A DNA stretch of 9,469 nucleotides, from assembly GCA_016867505.1 (NCBI GenBank), contig VGJH01000030.1, forward strand, positions 1 to 9,469, in the 5' to 3' direction. Source of the DNA: Candidatus Bathyarchaeota archaeon. Its GTDB lineage: Archaea > Thermoproteota > Bathyarchaeia > TCS64. The translations under genes and the position numbers were made by a program. The notes below the pieces were generated by a model. That model saw only the letters and a program-made list of their open reading frames with translations. It was not told the origin of the DNA and made no database searches. This document shows positions 6,751 through 9,469 of this stretch, piece after piece. Positions within the stretch are counted from its first letter, which is position 1, and each line of letters begins with the position of its first letter.

Positions 6751-7435
6751 AATTCTTTTTATCTGAAATTAAAGTGCCATTATGTTTTCCATTAATTGCA
6801 TTGACAATCTCTTCAGGATCAGTTCCATCAATTATTATGACAGGAATTTTTTTGTTAGCTGCATACTTCACAGCTTTCAAATCGAATAGACCATAATCTC
6901 CGGGTGATTGTTTAAATCGGCTTCTCACAATTTCTTCTAGTTGTTCATAATTTAGGTAATCAATTTTTTTTGCATCTGGATATTTTTTAGGATCTTTATC
7001 GAAGACTCCGGGAAAATCGGTCACATTAACGATTAAATCAGCATTAATTGCACCAGCAAATAACGCAGCACGATAATCTGTGCTACTCCCCGGTCTATGT
7101 CCACCACCAACCAGTATACGTTCCCCAAGATGATTCTTAACATCAACTCCACGACGATGTATTCGTGAGTCAGCATCTTTTCCGAGAGCAGAAATAAGTA
7201 GCAGAGCATTGATATGGGTAGTAAGTATCCCAACTTCGTCCTGAATTTTATGTGAAGCACCAAGCTCTTTACTTAAATTAATATATTGTCTCGCTAGTTT
7301 TCCTCCTCCACAGACTACAACCATGGTGTGTCCAGCGTTTTTTAGTCGGCGAATCGCATTTGCATATTTTATGTATGATTGGCTGTCTTGGTTTTTTGTT
7401 AGAAGGCTTCCGCCTAAACTAATTGAGACTTTCAT
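6749..7435 (-). CDS. pyrH: Archaeal-type UMP kinase, divergent amino-acid-kinase-fold protein
   Basis: This 228-residue protein has the amino acid kinase fold and aligns by eye with archaeal UMP kinases, which make UDP from UMP and ATP. Landmarks in order: SLGGSLLTK (6-14, phosphate loop), VVVCGGGKLARQYI (39-52), LGASHKIQDEVGILTTHINALLLISAL (about 58-84), the GGGHRPGSSTDYRAALFA region (110-127), ADLIVNVTDFPGVFDKDPKKYPDAKK (132-157) and IIDGTDPEEI...GKHNGTLI near the C-terminus. Several usually conserved positions differ: the T-R-x-N motif reads T-H-I-N (73-76), PGHTTDA reads PGSSTDY, and N-x-D-GVY reads F-P-GVF. It may therefore be a working but drifted UMP kinase or a paralogue with another substrate. 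The start ATG at 7435 has its own TATA box 26-35 bases upstream. It lies 64 bases downstream of the C_GCAxxG_C_C gene. Confidence 0.75.
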   Translation of the reverse strand: MKVSISLGGSLLTKNQDSQSYIKYANAIRRLKNAGHTMVVVCGGGKLARQYINLSKELGASHKIQDEVGILTTHINALLLISALGKDADSRIHRRGVDVKNHLGERILVGGGHRPGSSTDYRAALFAGAINADLIVNVTDFPGVFDKDPKKYPDAKKIDYLNYEQLEEIVRSRFKQSPGDYGLFDLKAVKYAANKKIPVIIIDGTDPEEIVNAINGKHNGTLISDKKN

Positions 7436-7460
7436 CTGTTACTCTTCATGTTTTGAATCA

Positions 7461-7470
7461 GAATATAAAA
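7461..7470 (-). promoter_or_regulatory. TATA box of the UMP-kinase-like gene
   Basis: The minus strand reads TTTTATATTC, preceded by AACCA as a possible BRE. The start codon is about 31 bases from the box centre, implying a leader of only a few bases and a promoter separate from the upstream gene. Confidence 0.5.
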
Positions 7471-7499
7471 TGGTTGGGAGTAAGATGAATTTAGCCTAA

Positions 7500-7964
7500 T
7501 TAACCATCTTTTAATGCTATATCATAAGCTAATCCTGCTGTTGTTGAAATATATTCCCGGCATATGGTTGACCAATATTTTTTCTCAGAATATATTTTGT
7601 ATTCCTCTTCCTTATCAAGATCAAGCTGAAGCAACTTAGGGCATTCTAAACTCTGATATCTTAGTTTGAATGCATTAGTGAGTTCTCTACTATACCAGTA
7701 AGGGCGTCGAGTACTCTTACTATTAGGTATATCCCTCCCAAATTTTATGCCCAAGCCAATAACTGCTCCAGAAACTGCACCACAAACCATTCCTGATCGA
7801 GCAATTCCTGCTCCAAAGCCTGTAGCAATTTTTGGTAATAATTCGTTTTTAACTCCAAAATGATCTGCAAGTGCTAAAAGAACAGCCTCAGAGCATAAAT
7901 ACCCTCTCTCAGCGTATTCTTCTGCTCTTTCTTGAACCTCTTCTCTAGATAACAAGATACTCAA
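7500..7964 (-). CDS. C_GCAxxG_C_C family protein (redox-type, function unknown)
   Basis: A 154-residue soluble protein of the C_GCAxxG_C_C family, named after its conserved cysteine pattern and frequent in anaerobes. The pattern is complete: C24 in GYLCSEAVL, C61 in the CGAVSGAVIGLG segment (the GCAxxG position reads CGAVSG), C108 in LECPKLL and C135 in TICREYI. These cysteines and the glycine-rich helix suggest binding of a metal, cluster or electron carrier, but no reaction has been established. The predicted start is TTG at 7964, just below an in-frame TGA; a second in-frame TTG at 7955 is possible and no ATG is available before the conserved region. No ribosome binding site is seen. It is upstream of and on the same strand as the UMP-kinase-like gene, which seems to have its own promoter. 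Confidence 0.82.
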   Translation of the reverse strand: MSILLSREEVQERAEEYAERGYLCSEAVLLALADHFGVKNELLPKIATGFGAGIARSGMVCGAVSGAVIGLGIKFGRDIPNSKSTRRPYWYSRELTNAFKLRYQSLECPKLLQLDLDKEEEYKIYSEKKYWSTICREYISTTAGLAYDIALKDG

Positions 7965-8205
7965 GTATTTTGGATATCAAGGAAGATATGAGTTAGACTA
8001 TCAATGTAAATATTTTTGGATAAGATTAAGAGAATAGCCAAGAATATTGTTATGAATGTTTTATTCATTTGTTTTCGCACTTATTTTATCCTTTTTCCTA
8101 TTAATAGAATATGGAATTTTCGTATTTAGTGGGAATTCCTATGTATAATCATATATTTTAAATAGAATTGTTCAAATTTAGTAAAAATATTAGAAAACTA
8201 TGTTT
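7965..8205. other. AT-rich intergenic region without a convincing gene
   Basis: The 241 bases between the C_GCAxxG_C_C start and the YyaL-type stop are strongly AT-rich. They hold no tRNA, tandem repeat or convincing inverted repeat. A possible TATA-like stretch on the minus strand (AAATATTTACAT, about 8005-8017) is rather far from the TTG start at 7964. A run of T on the minus strand near 8183-8188 could end transcription of the YyaL-type gene. A short plus-strand frame (8016-8129, TTG start, 37 residues) is too weak to call. Confidence 0.5.
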
Positions 8206-9469
8206 TTATTTAATATGCTTAATATTTAATTGTTTTAAGGCTTCATCAATGCTTGTTGTTGGCAGTTTACATGCCTTATCTTGGCAGATATAGGCTATAG
8301 CTTGAGATCCTTGTGTGATCATATTCTTAGTAAATTGTGTTAGTTCATCTAGTTCAGGAGTTTTGTATAGCACCATTTTCGTTGGGTGATAATATGTTCT
8401 CAATACTTCAATCATTTTCCATGTTAATTCTTGTGATGGATCTCCAGAAATTACTGCCTCAAAGGAGGGTCCAAAAATGTAATCTAATGCTGTTAGAAGG
8501 AAGGTGTAAGCTTGTGGATTATTTGATATTCTTGTAGTATATGTTTTTAAAAGTCGTTCTAAGGCATTTTCGAAATCTGGGTTATAAATTACTTTGATTA
8601 GTTTTACCAGATTCAACGCCATCACTGAATTACCTGATGGCATTGCCCCATCATATGGCTCCTTCAACCTTGTTATCTGGTCAGTTTTATTTGAGTTAAT
8701 GAAGAATCCACCAAATTCTTTGTCCTCAAATAAGTCTAATGCTTCTTGAACTAGTTGGGTTGCATCACTAAGATAACCAGCGTCTAATGTTGCTTCATAT
8801 AACTCAATGAATCCAAAAGCTAGGAAAGCATAATCATCTAAGAATCCATTAATTGATGCCTGATTATTGTAATACCGATGTTTTAATCCATTCTTCATCA
8901 GCCTGGATTTGATAAAAGATGCAGCTCTCTCAGCTGATTTAATGTATTCTTCTTCTCCAAAAACCAATCCCGCTTTGGCTAAAGCACCAATCATGAGTCC
9001 ATTCCAATCAGATAAAATTTTTTCATCTCTAAAGGGGCGGATTCTTTTGCTACGGATTTCTTGGAGTTTACGTCTTATGTCCCATAACTTTTGTGTTAAT
9101 TCTTCTTTGTTGAGTTCTTTTGTTTGGAGAAGCTGGTCTTCTGTTGTTCCGATCCTTAAAATGTTCATTTTTGGAGATTCTGGAAAGTTACCTTTCTCTG
9201 TTAATCCATAAACTTTGATTGCTAAATTTGCATCTGCTTCATTTAATATAGCTTTCAACCCCTCAATATCCCATAGGTAAAATTTTCCTTCAATATTTTC
9301 ACTGTCTGCGTCTTCAGCTGAATAAAATCCTCTTTCAGGTGAAGTCAGGTCTCTTAACACATATTCTGCAATATCTCTTGCAGTGTGCTCATATTGTTGG
9401 TTATGAGTAATCTGATATGCTTCTGTATAGATTAAAAGAAGCATTGCCTGATCATATAGCATTTTTTCG
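8206..9469 (-). CDS. YyaL/DUF255 (SPATA20-like) protein, C-terminal part (N-terminus outside window)
   Basis: The frame is open to the right edge: two codons (E, K) precede the ATG at 9462, giving EKMLYDQA, the family's internal F-E-K-M-L-Y-D segment. The gene therefore begins outside the window, and about 420 residues of an expected 600-700 are visible. Seen here is the (alpha/alpha)-barrel, glycoside-hydrolase-like part: FYSAEDADSE near residue 47, YLWDIEGLKAIL, an IRPFRDEKILSDWNGLMI block near 140-157, GFLDDYAFLAFGFIELYEAT near 206-225, and EPYDGAMPSGNSVMALNL near 268-285. The C-terminus has the CQDKACKLP segment (family Y-x-C-x-x-x-x-C-x-x-P). The N-terminal thioredoxin-like DUF255 domain should lie beyond the edge. 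The biochemical role of the family is unknown despite wide conservation from archaea to humans. The stop is followed by AT-rich DNA. Confidence 0.9.
   Translation of the reverse strand, partial: EKMLYDQAMLLLIYTEAYQITHNQQYEHTARDIAEYVLRDLTSPERGFYSAEDADSENIEGKFYLWDIEGLKAILNEADANLAIKVYGLTEKGNFPESPKMNILRIGTTEDQLLQTKELNKEELTQKLWDIRRKLQEIRSKRIRPFRDEKILSDWNGLMIGALAKAGLVFGEEEYIKSAERAASFIKSRLMKNGLKHRYYNNQASINGFLDDYAFLAFGFIELYEATLDAGYLSDATQLVQEALDLFEDKEFGGFFINSNKTDQITRLKEPYDGAMPSGNSVMALNLVKLIKVIYNPDFENALERLLKTYTTRISNNPQAYTFLLTALDYIFGPSFEAVISGDPSQELTWKMIEVLRTYYHPTKMVLYKTPELDELTQFTKNMITQGSQAIAYICQDKACKLPTTSIDEALKQLNIKHIK

Noticed and set aside
6749..7435. Assignment to MfnE-type methanofuran kinase or isopentenyl phosphate kinase
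   Set aside because: The DEVGILTT...NALLLISAL and STD...AALFAGAINADL patterns follow UMP kinase much more closely, and the isopentenyl phosphate kinase histidine motif is not visible.
8016..8129. Short plus-strand frame encoding a hydrophobic 37-residue peptide from a TTG
   Set aside because: No ribosome binding site or promoter at a sensible distance, and AT-rich DNA yields such frames by chance. An internal ATG at 8052 leaves only 25 residues.
8909..9211. Plus-strand 100-codon frame opposite the YyaL-type gene
   Set aside because: It is a mirror frame of a recognised conserved protein, without domain features.
1..9469. CRISPR array, insertion sequence, prophage or defence island
   Set aside because: No regularly spaced repeats, transposase, integrase or phage-like genes were found. 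Genes are conserved metabolic or housekeeping types in ordinary spacing.

Overview
The window looks archaeal. The clearest marker is a full-length archaeal-type release factor aRF1 (NIKS, GGQ and a two-CxxC zinc site). The other signs are a UMP kinase of the archaeal class, archaeal-style TATA boxes about 26 bases before several start codons, little use of Shine-Dalgarno sites, and GTG/TTG starts. The DNA is AT-rich. Genes for DUF169, C_GCAxxG_C_C and YyaL-type proteins suggest an anaerobic TACK- or Asgard-like lineage, possibly Bathyarchaeia. That placement is a guess from protein flavour, not a phylogeny.

Layout. 2-715 (+): C-terminal part of a beta-lactamase-fold serine hydrolase cut by the window edge. 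719-1849 (-): a QueT-family transporter followed by a six-helix DUF998 membrane protein. 1850-2018: a divergent intergenic region whose QueT side carries a GC-rich, highly structured leader. 2019-3512 (+): a GyrI-like protein and a PHP-family (HisK-like) phosphatase. 3518-4768 (-): aRF1. 4886-5608 (-): a DUF169 protein. 5740-6738 (+): an AstE/AspA-type zinc deacylase. 6749-7964 (-): a UMP-kinase-like protein and, upstream of it, a C_GCAxxG_C_C protein. 7965-8205: AT-rich gap with no convincing gene. 8206-9469 (-): C-terminal part of a YyaL/DUF255 protein cut by the window edge.

Most genes look like single transcription units rather than one pathway. Convergent pairs are tightly packed (3, 5 and 10 bases apart). 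Several genes appear leaderless or nearly so, with a TATA-like box 26-31 bases from the start codon. Against that background the roughly 70-nt leader of the QueT gene stands out. It can form an H-type pseudoknot whose hairpin loop pairs with the ribosome binding site. It can also form a competing pseudoknot with an A-rich connecting loop. Such a leader on a queuosine/archaeosine-precursor transporter is what a preQ1/preQ0-type riboswitch would look like, and in an archaeon this would be unexpected. It is the most promising observation here.
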